Positions 17,301-25,576 of a stretch of 64,000 nucleotides of DNA are shown piece by piece. Each line of letters opens with the position of its first letter. Position 1 is the stretch's first letter. This DNA comes from Bacteroidota bacterium (GTDB lineage Bacteria > Bacteroidota > Bacteroidia > Sphingobacteriales > Sphingobacteriaceae): NCBI GenBank assembly GCA_026224775.1, contig JAMFRP010000019.1, forward strand, positions 186,001-250,000, written 5' to 3'. The position numbers and the translations under genes were made by a program. The notes under the pieces are model-generated. The model was not told the DNA's origin, searched no databases, and saw only the letters and a list, made by a program, of their open reading frames with translations.

Positions 17301-17687
17301 TCCAACTTGGGTATACTTCCAGTGGGATTTGCTGCAGATAACAATTATAATACATTAGTACTAAACCGTTGGCAAGCCCCCGGCCAAGTGACCGACATAC
17401 AACGATACGGTAGTAGTTTCGCTTTGATATATCCACAACTTTATGCGACAGAAAGTAATCATGCTTATGGCGATGCTTCTTATATCAGGTTGCAGAACTT
17501 ATCATTTGCTTACCAGTTGCCTTCCAGGTTCGCCAGTAAGATAGGCGTTCAAAGCCTGCAAGTTTTTGTTCAGGGTGATAATCTCTGGACTATTACCGGT
17601 TACAATGGCATCGATCCGGAAAATCAAAGTGCTTATTCGCTGCCGCCATTAAGAACAATGACCGCTGGTTTACGGCTTACCCTTTAA
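14322..17687 (+). CDS. SusC/RagA-family TonB-dependent transporter 1
   Basis: An 1121-residue outer-membrane channel. In order: signal segment (about 27-52), an STN signalling domain (about 58-115, SLDKALKILHDESG), a carboxypeptidase-regulatory-like beta-sandwich (about 145-215, GKVVDEAGQPLPGV), a TonB-box-like segment DEVQIIAYG, the plug (about 230-350, with PLYVVDGIPYQGG and ATAIYGSRGADGVILITTKK) and a 22-strand barrel to the end. The STN domain fits with the preceding sigma/FecR pair: ligand binding is signalled to FecR. Its plug and barrel are most like SusC 3 at 45475. It pairs with the SusD gene 11 bases downstream. Substrate not deducible, but a protease gene follows in the operon. Confidence 0.95.
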   Translation: MQKNTAFATGQSYARYRIKLQTKLLFIMRVSVFCCAMLFTSLQLLAVKVSRAQNITETVVNFGVKNVSLDKALKILHDESGIVFFYPSEKVASYTNISVDAKDRTLESTLELLLANTNLEFKQQNDDVVVIYQKPDAPIINAKLISGKVVDEAGQPLPGVSIKVKGSNLGLTTNEKGQFAVYITRPDAILQFAYVGYISREIPVEEIVNPAVIVLKNDIGKLDEVQIIAYGTTTKRESTGDVSTISAKTIEQYPITNALDALQGSVAGLNIYKSTGNANGTYEVQIRGINGISAGQPLYVVDGIPYQGGSYTSENQNLGANTATGKTGSGYDALSFINPADIESISILKDADATAIYGSRGADGVILITTKKGKAGAPKIDASVYTGVNDVGHFEPLLNEQQYLQLRHEAKANDNTPISSTDYDINGVWDTTRNTNWQKELIGGYGHIANAQLGISGGTQQMQYRISGGYNYSGNLEALGGSDKSANMHVSLSSSTTDNKFTISFTGGYLYDLNTMPQGDLTGDILFAPDAPALYTSTGALNFQNNTFNNPLVAKNLINRSPSNNLMSSVVLSYRPIPDLEIKLTSGYNRQEVNEFLGTPTTAYDPDIAIYFSSGNSDFTYNTNYAWSLEPQINYSKKIGKGKLLATIGSSLQSENSTVISTNVTGYSSDLLLSSPSAGTTTTTVQPYSVSPTKFSALFGRLAYSWADKYNIDITGRDDGSSNFGENKQFHVFGAAGASWIFSEESFIKNNLPFLYFGKLRGSYGSTGRDNIAPYSYLSTYNSNGLTYGGSSGLIPTRLPNPDLSWETTKKAELSLELQFLKGRIDFETNFYRNRTSGFLNANPLSDVTGFQTLNENLAGVVQNQGFDVSLATVNIKNTNFTWSTTILFTRDRNILASYPGLQTSPYASIYVIGQPVNIIHTYRFAGVNPQTGTYQFYTAAGAITTSPTTNDRTGLVNINPDFYGSVQNSFRYKQFSLSFMFRYIKQTGINAFSNLGILPVGFAADNNYNTLVLNRWQAPGQVTDIQRYGSSFALIYPQLYATESNHAYGDASYIRLQNLSFAYQLPSRFASKIGVQSLQVFVQGDNLWTITGYNGIDPENQSAYSLPPLRTMTAGLRLTL

Positions 17688-17698
17688 TCCCGATTTCA

Positions 17699-19129
17699 AT
17701 GAAAAATATAGATAAATTCAAAAAAGACACCAAGGTACTAAGCCTGATAGCAGGACTCTTCGTGCTGGCCGTTTTTGTGGGCTGCAGAAAATCGTTGGAT
17801 ATTGGCGCACCCGCCACGCTGCTTGCCACAAGTAATGTTTACACCACCAACCCCACTGCAGAAGGTGTTATTTCCGGTCTTTTTGCTACTATGGCTTCGT
17901 CCTCGAATATGTATAACGGGGCCTCCAGCGTAAGCATTCAGCAAGGGCTGGCAGCTGATGAGCTAATTAGTTACACCACATATCCAAACCTGTTCTACTC
18001 CAATTCTCTTAACAGACAGAACGCATATTACTGGCCGGAAATATTTGCCGAACTTTTTGTGTGTAATTCGGCAATAAACGGATTAAGTTCATCAACATCT
18101 CTTGCGCCGGCTATCCAGAAACAGTTACTTGGTGAGGCTAAGTTTGCAAGGGCTTACATTTTTTTTAACGCGGTTAATTTATATGGAGATGTGCCGCTCG
18201 CGCTTTCAACTGATCCTCAAGTCAACGGTACGATCAGCAGGTCACCATCAGCTACGGTTTTGAAACAGGTGATACAGGATCTGACCGATGCGCAGGCGCT
18301 GTTGCCCGATAATCAATATATTAACCTTGCCGGCGCTGCAACTACCGCCCGTATATTACCGAATAAGCAGGCGGCGAGCGCATTGCTGGCCCGTGTTTAT
18401 TTGTATATGCAGGACTGGAAAGATGCCGAAACGCAAGCTACAAATGTAATTGGCGCTTCGGTGTATTTATTGGAACCGAACCTGGCAAATGTATTCCTGA
18501 CAACCTCGCGGGAAACGATCTGGGCCTTGCAATCTGTATCAGCGACATACGCCAATGCTGATGCATATTCTTTAATATTAACAATTGCGCCAAATGGGGT
18601 AATTGGTCAGTATCCGCTAAGCAATAACCTGGTTAATGCTTTTGAAAGCGGTGATAATCGTTTTACCAATTGGGTTGGAACGCTGCAAGGGGGGGCAATC
18701 ACTTATTATTATGCTTATAAATATAAGCAAGGGCAGATCGCTTCCGGTTCGGTAATTAGCGAAAATCCAATCATGTTCCGCCTGGCGGAACAATACCTGA
18801 TCAGGGCTGAAGCGCGTGCACAGCAAAATGACCTAAGCAATGCCCAGGCCGATCTGAACGTTATCCGGTCAAGGGCAGGGCTACCTGCAACAACGGCATC
18901 CGGGCAAAGCGACTTGCTTAGCGCAATTTATCACGAGCGCCAGGTGGAGTTGTTTACAGAGTTCGGTCACCGCTGGTTTGATTTAAAGCGCACCGGGCAG
19001 CTTGATGCGGTAATGGCAGTTGTTGCCCCTCAAAAAGGCGGCTCCTGGAGTCCATTTAAAGCATTGATACCGGTACCCCAAAGTGAGATCCTTCTCAATC
19101 CGAACTTAACGCAAAATCCGGGTTATTGA
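17699..19129 (+). CDS. SusD/RagB-family outer-membrane lipoprotein 1
   Basis: A 476-residue surface lipoprotein: hydrophobic leader with the lipobox cysteine in VGCRKSLD (about residue 29), SusD-like N-terminal domain (AYIFFNAVNLYGDVPLA), and a C-terminal RagB domain containing RLAEQYLIRAEARAQ and FGHRWFDLKRTG. SusD proteins sit as a lid on SusC and capture the nutrient. It follows susC 1 by 11 bases. It belongs to the same sub-class as SusD 3 (48874), and is unlike SusD 2 and 4. Confidence 0.95.
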   Translation: MKNIDKFKKDTKVLSLIAGLFVLAVFVGCRKSLDIGAPATLLATSNVYTTNPTAEGVISGLFATMASSSNMYNGASSVSIQQGLAADELISYTTYPNLFYSNSLNRQNAYYWPEIFAELFVCNSAINGLSSSTSLAPAIQKQLLGEAKFARAYIFFNAVNLYGDVPLALSTDPQVNGTISRSPSATVLKQVIQDLTDAQALLPDNQYINLAGAATTARILPNKQAASALLARVYLYMQDWKDAETQATNVIGASVYLLEPNLANVFLTTSRETIWALQSVSATYANADAYSLILTIAPNGVIGQYPLSNNLVNAFESGDNRFTNWVGTLQGGAITYYYAYKYKQGQIASGSVISENPIMFRLAEQYLIRAEARAQQNDLSNAQADLNVIRSRAGLPATTASGQSDLLSAIYHERQVELFTEFGHRWFDLKRTGQLDAVMAVVAPQKGGSWSPFKALIPVPQSEILLNPNLTQNPGY

Positions 19130-19143
19130 TCAGTTAATGTCGG

Positions 19144-19176
19144 GCCGGTCTGCTGTTGTTAATCAACGGCGGCCGG
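19144..19176 (+). promoter_or_regulatory. Hairpin between susD 1 and the metalloprotease
   Basis: CCGG...GTTG (from 19145) pairs imperfectly with CAAC...CCGG (to 19176), followed by a T-rich run (TTTCTTCTATATTTTTT). It looks like a leaky terminator that would lower expression of the downstream protease relative to susCD. Confidence 0.45.
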
Positions 19177-19217
19177 TTTCTTCTATATTTTTTATCCTTA
19201 AATACTTAAAACTTCCA

Positions 19218-21746
19218 ATGAACAATTTAAAAAAAATCGTATTACCGATCCTTTCCGTTGTGGGTATGCTTATGCTTTGCATTACTCCCGTCAAAGGACA
19301 AAATAAGCAAAAGGCTGCCGATGATATTGATACTTCAAAAGCGAAAAGCCTTGTGCAACTAGCCGCTGCCAAATCCTTAACCTCAGTTAAGCCTTACAGG
19401 GAGGTTGTTCCCGCATCGGCCAAAACTATGAAAAGCTTTATAACGGTGCATTTTGTGGCCGACCGCTACCTATTTGAGATACCCGACTCGATGCTGAAGC
19501 GCGATATTTTGATAGTAAGCCGCGTTGATAAGAATCCCGCGGATTTTGTGATACCGCTTATAGACATCGGTTATGCCGGTGATGAGGTTGGCAAAGCAGT
19601 TATCGCTTTCGAAAAAATACCGGGGGATAAGATGGCCCTGCGTTCGTTGGTATTCAACGAATTTTCAAACGATACAACGCAAAACGGCATGGCCCGCTCA
19701 TTGCCCGGCAGTAACTATCAAACCATATTAGGCACTTTCCCTATCAAAGCCATTAATAAAGAGACTAAAAGCACCGTAATTGATTTGACAGATTTTATTA
19801 ATGCCGATAACAATGTGGTTTCCTTTGGCCAGCCTTTTGTGCGTATGATGTTAGCTAACCTGATCGTTGACCGGTCTTATATTGATACCATCCAGGCCTT
19901 CCCCAATAATATCGAAATAAAGGCGGTAAAAACTTATAACATGAGGCCAAGCAGCGCCCTTTTGGGTGGCACTCCTCCGCCGGTTTCCTACGAGTTCAAC
20001 AGTTCGCTGGTGTTGCTTCCTGAGGTACCTATGAAACCACGCCTTGCCGACCCAAGAATAGGCTTTTTCAGTAACGCTTATGTTGATTTCGACGCTAATC
20101 CACACGGTGTAGCTACAACCAATTATATCATGCGCTGGCGCATGGAACCTCGTAATGAGGATATGGAGAAATATAAACGTGGAGTACTTGTTGAACCTAA
20201 AAAGCCAATTGTGATTTATATTGATCCGGCAACGCCAAAAAAATGGGTGCCTTACCTGATACAAGGCATCAATGACTGGCAGGCGGCTTTTGAAAAAGCG
20301 GGTTTTAAAAATGCAATTATCGGCAAAGAAGCACCCGTAGGCGATTCGACCTGGAGCCTTAATGATGCGCGCCATTCGGTACTTGTTTACAAACCTTCTG
20401 ATGTGCCTAATGCCAGTGGCCCTAATATAAATGATCCTCGTACAGGTGAAATACTGGAAACTCATATTAACTGGTACCATAGTGTCATGTCGCTGATACA
20501 AAACTGGTATATCATCCAAGCGGGCGCTATTGATCCCCGGGCTCGTAAACCTGATCTGGACGATGATCTGATGGGGCAGCTGATACGCTTTGTTTCTTCG
20601 CACGAAGTGGGTCATACTTTAGGGCTTATGCACAATTTTGGTGCATCTTCAACCGTTCCTGTTGCTAACTTGCGCAACAAGGTCTGGGTAGAAGCACATG
20701 GGCATACGCCTTCGATAATGGATTATGCACGCTTTAACTATGTGGCGCAGCCTGAAGACCATATTAGTGAAAAAGGAATATTTCCCCGCATTGGGGATTA
20801 TGATAAATGGGCCATTGAGTGGGGTTACAAACTAATACCAGAAGCCAAAACAGCACAGGATGAAAAAACAGTTTTGAATAAGTGGATGATTAATAAACTG
20901 GCATCCGGTAAACAATACTTTTACGGCAGCCAATTGGATCCAATAACCAATGGGTTTCCTCTCGGCAGTCCCGATCCAAGAGATCAGAGTGAAGACCTGG
21001 GCGATGACGCCATGCTGGCTAGTACATATGGCATCAAGAACCTGAAAAGAGTTGAGCCGCACCTGATCGAATGGTTAAAAAAACCTGATGAAAATTACGA
21101 CCGTGTGGCGGCTGCCTATAAAGAGCTGGTGACCGAATATTCGCGCTTTATGGGCCATGTTTTAAAAAATATCGGCGGTTTGTATGAAACTCCAAAAACC
21201 GTCGAACAACCGGGCCCCGAATACGAGCTGGAAAACAAGGCAAAGCAGCAACATGCAATGGCTTTTTTACAGCACCAGCTATTCGATACGCCGTATTGGC
21301 TAATGGACAGCAATTTATATAGCGTTAGCCAGGTGGATTTTACTATGGTGACCAAAATACAAAAACAAGTATTATTGGCGCTACTCAGCAGTTCGAAGAT
21401 AGATCTATTGTTGACTGAAGAGTATAATTATTTCGGGAAAGCTTACACTGTTAGTGAAATGCTGCATGATTTACATCGGGGTATATTTTCCGAGCTTGCA
21501 ACAAATAAGCCGGTTAGCATATATCGCCGTGATCTGCAAAAAACTTATGTCGAAGGGCTGATCAAATTGTCAGACCCAAAAACAAATGCATCCGATAACG
21601 ATGCGCTATCGATTGCAAAAGCGCACGCCAGAATGCTTGAAGCTGAATTAAAAAAAGCTGCGGCTCATGCACCAAATGGAATAACACATGACCACTTTGC
21701 TGACCTGGCCGAACGCCTTAATCTCGCGTTGCACCCTAAATCGTAG
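19218..21746 (+). CDS. Exported zinc-dependent metalloprotease (DUF5117/DUF5118 type)
   Basis: I start at the ATG at 19218, where a signal peptide begins (MNNLKKIVLPILSVVGMLML), rather than 27 codons earlier. The 842-residue protein carries the zinc motif HEVGHTLGLMHNFG (His at about 462), the extended HExxHxxGxxH form of metzincins, with a downstream Met-turn candidate (SIMDYARF). N- and C-terminal parts match the DUF5118/DUF5117-flanked peptidases common beside SusC/D in Bacteroidota. It is the last gene of the first SusCD block and suggests the imported substrate is a protein or peptide. It is exported to the periplasm or outer membrane. Confidence 0.88.
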   Translation: MNNLKKIVLPILSVVGMLMLCITPVKGQNKQKAADDIDTSKAKSLVQLAAAKSLTSVKPYREVVPASAKTMKSFITVHFVADRYLFEIPDSMLKRDILIVSRVDKNPADFVIPLIDIGYAGDEVGKAVIAFEKIPGDKMALRSLVFNEFSNDTTQNGMARSLPGSNYQTILGTFPIKAINKETKSTVIDLTDFINADNNVVSFGQPFVRMMLANLIVDRSYIDTIQAFPNNIEIKAVKTYNMRPSSALLGGTPPPVSYEFNSSLVLLPEVPMKPRLADPRIGFFSNAYVDFDANPHGVATTNYIMRWRMEPRNEDMEKYKRGVLVEPKKPIVIYIDPATPKKWVPYLIQGINDWQAAFEKAGFKNAIIGKEAPVGDSTWSLNDARHSVLVYKPSDVPNASGPNINDPRTGEILETHINWYHSVMSLIQNWYIIQAGAIDPRARKPDLDDDLMGQLIRFVSSHEVGHTLGLMHNFGASSTVPVANLRNKVWVEAHGHTPSIMDYARFNYVAQPEDHISEKGIFPRIGDYDKWAIEWGYKLIPEAKTAQDEKTVLNKWMINKLASGKQYFYGSQLDPITNGFPLGSPDPRDQSEDLGDDAMLASTYGIKNLKRVEPHLIEWLKKPDENYDRVAAAYKELVTEYSRFMGHVLKNIGGLYETPKTVEQPGPEYELENKAKQQHAMAFLQHQLFDTPYWLMDSNLYSVSQVDFTMVTKIQKQVLLALLSSSKIDLLLTEEYNYFGKAYTVSEMLHDLHRGIFSELATNKPVSIYRRDLQKTYVEGLIKLSDPKTNASDNDALSIAKAHARMLEAELKKAAAHAPNGITHDHFADLAERLNLALHPKS

Positions 21747-21787
21747 AAATCATATTATAAGCGGTAAAAGTGTTCCGTAATCAAATG

Positions 21788-21822
21788 AGAAACCGATGAT
21801 AATTATCATCGGTTTCTTTTTT
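21788..21822 (+). terminator. Rho-independent terminator after the metalloprotease
   Basis: AGAAACCGATGAT pairs perfectly with ATCATCGGTTTCT around AATT, followed by a run of T. It lies 42 bases after the protease stop and closes the first SusCD transcription unit. Confidence 0.9.
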
Positions 21823-21964
21823 CTGTAAATTATAATATTCTTATTTAAAGGATATTGAGATCTTCGATTATTAAATTAAAAATATCCGAAATGATAGCTT
21901 GATTATCAGCTGAGGTAATAATTTTGCTTCTATACTTACCGTGGTAACGGACAGTTATATTAGG

Positions 21965-22115
21965 TTTTAAATTTGACTTTGTACTTCGGATAGTTATGGG
22001 CGATATGGATGCTTATCATCAGTTTACAGGAACAAACTGGCCACATTGCCTAAAATTACCGTATAAAGCTTTTTGGTGCCTTTAGAAACGAAAGCGATAC
22101 GGCACACCCGCTTTA
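21965..22115 (+). pseudogene. Second relic of an Lrp/AsnC C-terminus
   Basis: On the plus strand the sequence encodes, with frame changes, KFDFVLRIVMGDMDAYHQF, then RNKLATLPKIT, then a tail in mixed frames (FGAFRNESDTAHPL). These pieces match the C-terminus of the intact Lrp at 23842-24306 and the relic at 6812-7000. It is older than the 6812 relic, as it holds more frame changes. The 1.7 kb to the intact gene and the opposite orientation suggest an inverted duplication. The rest of 21823-22116 has no gene. Confidence 0.65.
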
Positions 22116-22116
22116 A

Positions 22117-22151
22117 TCAAAAAGCCGGAAGCAAAACTTCCGGCTTTTTGA
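22117..22151 (-). terminator. Terminator of the TlpA gene 22180
   Basis: TCAAAAAGCCGGAAG pairs perfectly with CTTCCGGCTTTTTGA around CAAAA. It lies 29 bases beyond the minus-strand stop with a T run in that direction; the A run also makes it usable from the plus side. Confidence 0.9.
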
Positions 22152-22179
22152 TACATGATGATATAAATTTAAAAGGAGC

Positions 22180-23328
22180 TTATTTTTTACCGAATAATTC
22201 TGTCAGTTTATTATCCAAATCAACACCACGTAAGTTTTTGGCAACTATCTTTCCATCTGGACCAATTAAGAAATTTTGCGGAATTGCCTGAACAGCGTAT
22301 AATTGAGCTACGGCATTTTTCCAAAAACTAAAATCTGATACCTGGGTCCATGTTAAATGGTCATCGTGGATGGCTTTCAGCCATTTTTCTTTAGCACCCG
22401 GCCGATCGAGCGATACGCCAAGAACGGTGAATCCTTTATCTTTATATTGATTGAAAGCCTTAACTACGTTAGGATTTTCGGCCCTGCATGGTCCACACCA
22501 ACTTGCCCAAAAATCAACCAATACATATTTTCCTTTAAAATCATGCAATGAGATCTCTTTGCCTGATGTGTCCGCTTGTGTAAAATCAGGAGCCACAGCG
22601 CCTACTGCTGTTTTTTTCATTTTTGCAATAGCTGTTGCGTAGTCGATCCCCATTTTAGTTGAACGGATACTTTCTGAAAGTGAATTGAATACAGGCTCAA
22701 CTTCATTTACATCAGGTACCGAACCAGCGCAACTTTTCAACGCGAAAAGGCTGATCAAAGAATTTGGATTAGCCTTTATAAAAGTTAAGTAAATTTCTTT
22801 CTGTTCTTTTTCCAGTGAATCGCTTTTCTTTTCTAACGCATCAGTAAAATCTTTTGATTGACGCTGTTCAGGTGACGCGGCTTCATATTCTTTATTTAAC
22901 GCCTCCATTTTTGCAGTAACTGGCGCTAAGACAACTGTTAGTTTAGCATTATCAGCATTAATCTGTCCGCCGGTAACTTTTGCATTGTCAAGCGAATCAG
23001 GGCCGATAACCGCGATTGTTGCTGGTTCAAGATAAATAGAGATATAGCTTATTGCTCTTGTATTTATACCGGTACCTTTTTTGTTGATGATTAAATACGC
23101 ACTTTCAGGAGCGACTAACGTGCCCGTGAAACTAAAAGTACCATTGGTAATTGCAGTTGAGTCAACCTGCCTACCGCCTGTCGCTCCGTTATACACTAAG
23201 TAAACCTTTGCCGGTGCGGATAAAGATCCAACCTTTCCGTTTAACGTATAAGTGCCACTTTGCGCCAGTAATACCGAAGGCAGCATAACTGTTATGATCG
23301 CCCCCAAGAATTTTATGCTATTTTTCAT
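22180..23328 (-). CDS. TlpA/DUF4369-type periplasmic thioredoxin
   Basis: A 382-residue protein starting at MKNSIKFLGAIITVML; the frame is open 17 codons further but the signal peptide marks this start. Domains: signal peptide (1-22), DUF4369 beta-sandwich (about 25-130, GKVGSLSAPAKVYLVYNG), a helical linker, and a thioredoxin fold with WCGPC and the cis-Pro segment AIPQNFLI. These are periplasmic thiol-disulfide oxidoreductases, here probably reducing since an electron donor of the DsbD type is encoded at 28945. It stands alone, convergent with the metalloprotease block and downstream of the Lrp gene on the same strand. Confidence 0.93.
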   Translation of the reverse strand: MKNSIKFLGAIITVMLPSVLLAQSGTYTLNGKVGSLSAPAKVYLVYNGATGGRQVDSTAITNGTFSFTGTLVAPESAYLIINKKGTGINTRAISYISIYLEPATIAVIGPDSLDNAKVTGGQINADNAKLTVVLAPVTAKMEALNKEYEAASPEQRQSKDFTDALEKKSDSLEKEQKEIYLTFIKANPNSLISLFALKSCAGSVPDVNEVEPVFNSLSESIRSTKMGIDYATAIAKMKKTAVGAVAPDFTQADTSGKEISLHDFKGKYVLVDFWASWCGPCRAENPNVVKAFNQYKDKGFTVLGVSLDRPGAKEKWLKAIHDDHLTWTQVSDFSFWKNAVAQLYAVQAIPQNFLIGPDGKIVAKNLRGVDLDNKLTELFGKK

Positions 23329-23841
23329 TTTTGTGCTATTTATATTATAAATTATTCTTCTTACTGAATTATATCTCAAATCGGTCTGCTTACAATGATT
23401 GGTTAATTAACTTTCTAAAAATCGTCATTGCTGAATTTAAATACAATGATTACGTTTATATTCATAAATTTTATGGATAAATGGTATTTTGGTTATATTT
23501 ATTACAGGTTTTATAGATATATGATAATATTCTTATATGTTTTTTCAGTTTAAAAACTCCAGCAAGGCTTCTTTGCAATTCCCTTATGACTTAAATGGCG
23601 GCCAACGAGCTTATCTGCACGATCGGTCAAGCCATTGTAGGGCGTTTTGTAACCCCGAATTCCTTGTCTTATAAATTCATTATTTATAACAGGCTTTCTT
23701 AAACGACTATTTATTTCTTTTTAAATCTCTTGATTAACTGATCTGTGGCATAGGTCTCAGCTTCTATTGCCTGCGGGATAACGGCACCCATGCAAAGAAT
23801 TGATGACTATTATAGCCATCAATAAAATAATAGGAGTGTAT
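23329..23841. other. Intergenic region between TlpA and Lrp genes
   Basis: 513 bases without a confident gene. Near 23463-23478 lies CATAAATTTTATGGAT, which recurs with one change at 24397-24412 before the PLP enzyme. A minus-strand stretch at 23720-23775 encodes a protein-like tail (EAETYATDQLIKRFKKK) that ends in a stop, probably debris of an unidentified gene. Confidence 0.4.
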
Positions 23842-24306
23842 TTATAAAGGATAGGCCGTATCGCTTTTAGTTTCCGAAAGCACAAAGAAGCTTTGCACTG
23901 AAGTGATTTTAGGTAATGTTCCAAGCTTTCGGTAAAAGCGATGATATTCATCCATGTCGCCGGTGGCAACACGAAGAATGAAGTCAAAGGTACCGGTCAT
24001 TTGGAAGCACTCCATCACTTCCGGAAATTTGACCACTTCTCTTTCAAAGGTATCCAAGGTATCTGCAGTATGGTCGTTTAAAAGAACCTGACTAAAAGCG
24101 ATAAGGCTTTTGTCTATTTTTTTTCTGTCCAGAATGGCCACCACACGCTTAATATAGCCTTGTTCCCTTAATCGTTTAATCCTTTCATGCACCGTTGCTA
24201 TTGATTTATGCAGTTTAAAAGAAATCTCTTTATTGGTTAGGGACGCGTCCTTTTGTAAGATCTTTAGAATTTCAAGATCCGTAGTATCTAAATCGGTGAT
24301 TTTCAT
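23842..24306 (-). CDS. Lrp/AsnC-family transcriptional regulator
   Basis: A 154-residue protein of normal length. The N-terminal helix-turn-helix (about 20-50) reads SLTNKEISFKLHKSIATVHE, followed by the hinge strand and the C-terminal RAM ligand-binding domain (about 70-145, GTFDFILRVATGDMDEYHRF). Lrp proteins sense amino acids and form octamers on AT-rich DNA. It is divergent from a PLP-dependent cysteine-synthase-like gene 172 bases away, which is its likely target. Two relics of its C-terminus lie elsewhere in the window. Confidence 0.93.
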   Translation of the reverse strand: MKITDLDTTDLEILKILQKDASLTNKEISFKLHKSIATVHERIKRLREQGYIKRVVAILDRKKIDKSLIAFSQVLLNDHTADTLDTFEREVVKFPEVMECFQMTGTFDFILRVATGDMDEYHRFYRKLGTLPKITSVQSFFVLSETKSDTAYPL

Positions 24307-24396
24307 AGTGGAACTTTTAAAGGTGAAAAAACATACAATAATAATGATTTAAACTTATAGAATTCCGAAAATAATAATAGAAATATTGTTAATTTA

Positions 24397-24412
24397 CATA
24401 AAATTTATGGAT
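24397..24412. promoter_or_regulatory. Possible Lrp site in the divergent promoter region
   Basis: CATAAAATTTATGGAT, partly palindromic and AT-rich, in the 172 bases between the divergent lrp and PLP-enzyme genes. A copy with one mismatch is at 23463-23478, upstream of the TlpA gene 22180. Two copies flanking an Lrp gene would suit an Lrp operator, but AT-rich sequence makes chance a real alternative. Confidence 0.3.
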
Positions 24413-24477
24413 TTTGCTTAAATGATTGTTATTAATATTGGATATGGCGAGTTTTATCCAATTAAATATCAAAAATT

Positions 24478-25536
24478 TTGAATGCTATAGAACTGCTCGA
24501 GATAAGTGAGAATCTGGAAAATAAGTTTAGCCACTTGTGGCATCTGGTGGGTAATACCCCGATGCTGGAATTAAAATACACCTACAAGGGGAAACCAGGT
24601 AGTATTTACGTGAAATGCGAGCACTATAACCTTACCGGAAGCGTGAAGGATAGGATGGCTTTATACATCTTGTATCAGGCGTATAAAAATGGCAAGATAA
24701 AGCCATCTGATGTAATAGTTGAGGCGACATCAGGTAATACAGGTATAGCCTTTGCCGCTATCGGCAAAGCGTTGGGTCACCAAGTGATCATCATGATGCC
24801 CAACTGGCTAAGCAAGGAGCGTATAGACATTATAAAAAGCCTTGGAGCAAAAGTTTATTTGGTTAGCAAAGCCGAAGGTGGCTTTTTAGGCAGCATCAGG
24901 TTAGCGGAGCAAATGGCTTTTGCTTCAGATAAATACTTTCTGCCAAAACAATTCGAGAATCAGTATAATACCGAGGCGCATGAGAAAACTACAGGCAAAG
25001 AGATTTGGGCTCAATTAGGCTCGCTGGGCCTTAAGCCCGATGCATTTGTAGCGGGGGTAGGTACAGGCGGAACAGTAATGGGAGTTGGCAAATATTTAAG
25101 GGCGATGAATCCTGAAATCAAGATTCACCCACTAGAGCCTGCTGAAAGCCCTACGTTAACCACCGGTTATAAAGTAGGCACGCATCGCATACAGGGTATC
25201 TCCGATGAGTTTATCCCCGCCATTGTAAAGTTGGATGAGCTCGACGTGGTAGTGCAGGCAAATGATGGCGATGCTATTATTATGGCGCAAAAATTATCCA
25301 AACAATTAGGGTTGGCTGTGGGCATATCATCAGGTGCGAATGTTATTGGCGCCATTAAGCTAAAAGAACAGATGGGGCCTGATGCTATAGTAGTTACCCT
25401 GTTGTGCGATAGCAATAAAAAATACCTGAGTACTGACCTGGTTAAAGAAGAACCGGTAAGAGATGGCTATATATCAACACAAACCGACTTTACCGGGTAT
25501 GACCCGATATGCCGCTTGCAGAGCCCGGTTATTTAA
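24478..25536 (+). CDS. PLP-dependent cysteine synthase / cystathionine-beta-synthase-like enzyme
   Basis: A 352-residue fold-type II PLP enzyme. The Schiff-base lysine is K57 in NLTGSVKDRM, the substrate loop is TSGNTGIAFA and the phosphate-binding loop GVGTGGT. The family makes cysteine or cystathionine from activated serine and sulfide/homocysteine, though related proteins deaminate amino acids. The start is a TTG at 24478: there is no ATG between the upstream in-frame stop and the conserved LVGNTPML motif. Downstream genes follow with gaps of 40, 42 and 23 bases, forming an operon with a DsbD alpha domain, an M16 peptidase and DsbD. Divergent from lrp. Confidence 0.88.
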   Translation: MNAIELLEISENLENKFSHLWHLVGNTPMLELKYTYKGKPGSIYVKCEHYNLTGSVKDRMALYILYQAYKNGKIKPSDVIVEATSGNTGIAFAAIGKALGHQVIIMMPNWLSKERIDIIKSLGAKVYLVSKAEGGFLGSIRLAEQMAFASDKYFLPKQFENQYNTEAHEKTTGKEIWAQLGSLGLKPDAFVAGVGTGGTVMGVGKYLRAMNPEIKIHPLEPAESPTLTTGYKVGTHRIQGISDEFIPAIVKLDELDVVVQANDGDAIIMAQKLSKQLGLAVGISSGANVIGAIKLKEQMGPDAIVVTLLCDSNKKYLSTDLVKEEPVRDGYISTQTDFTGYDPICRLQSPVI

Positions 25537-25576
25537 TCAGAAAACAGCGTGAAAATTAAACTAAAACTATAAACAC

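Noticed and set aside
19851..20615. 254-codon minus-strand frame opposite the metalloprotease
   Set aside because: Long, but its residues are a low-complexity mix typical of antisense frames and the plus-strand protease is certain.
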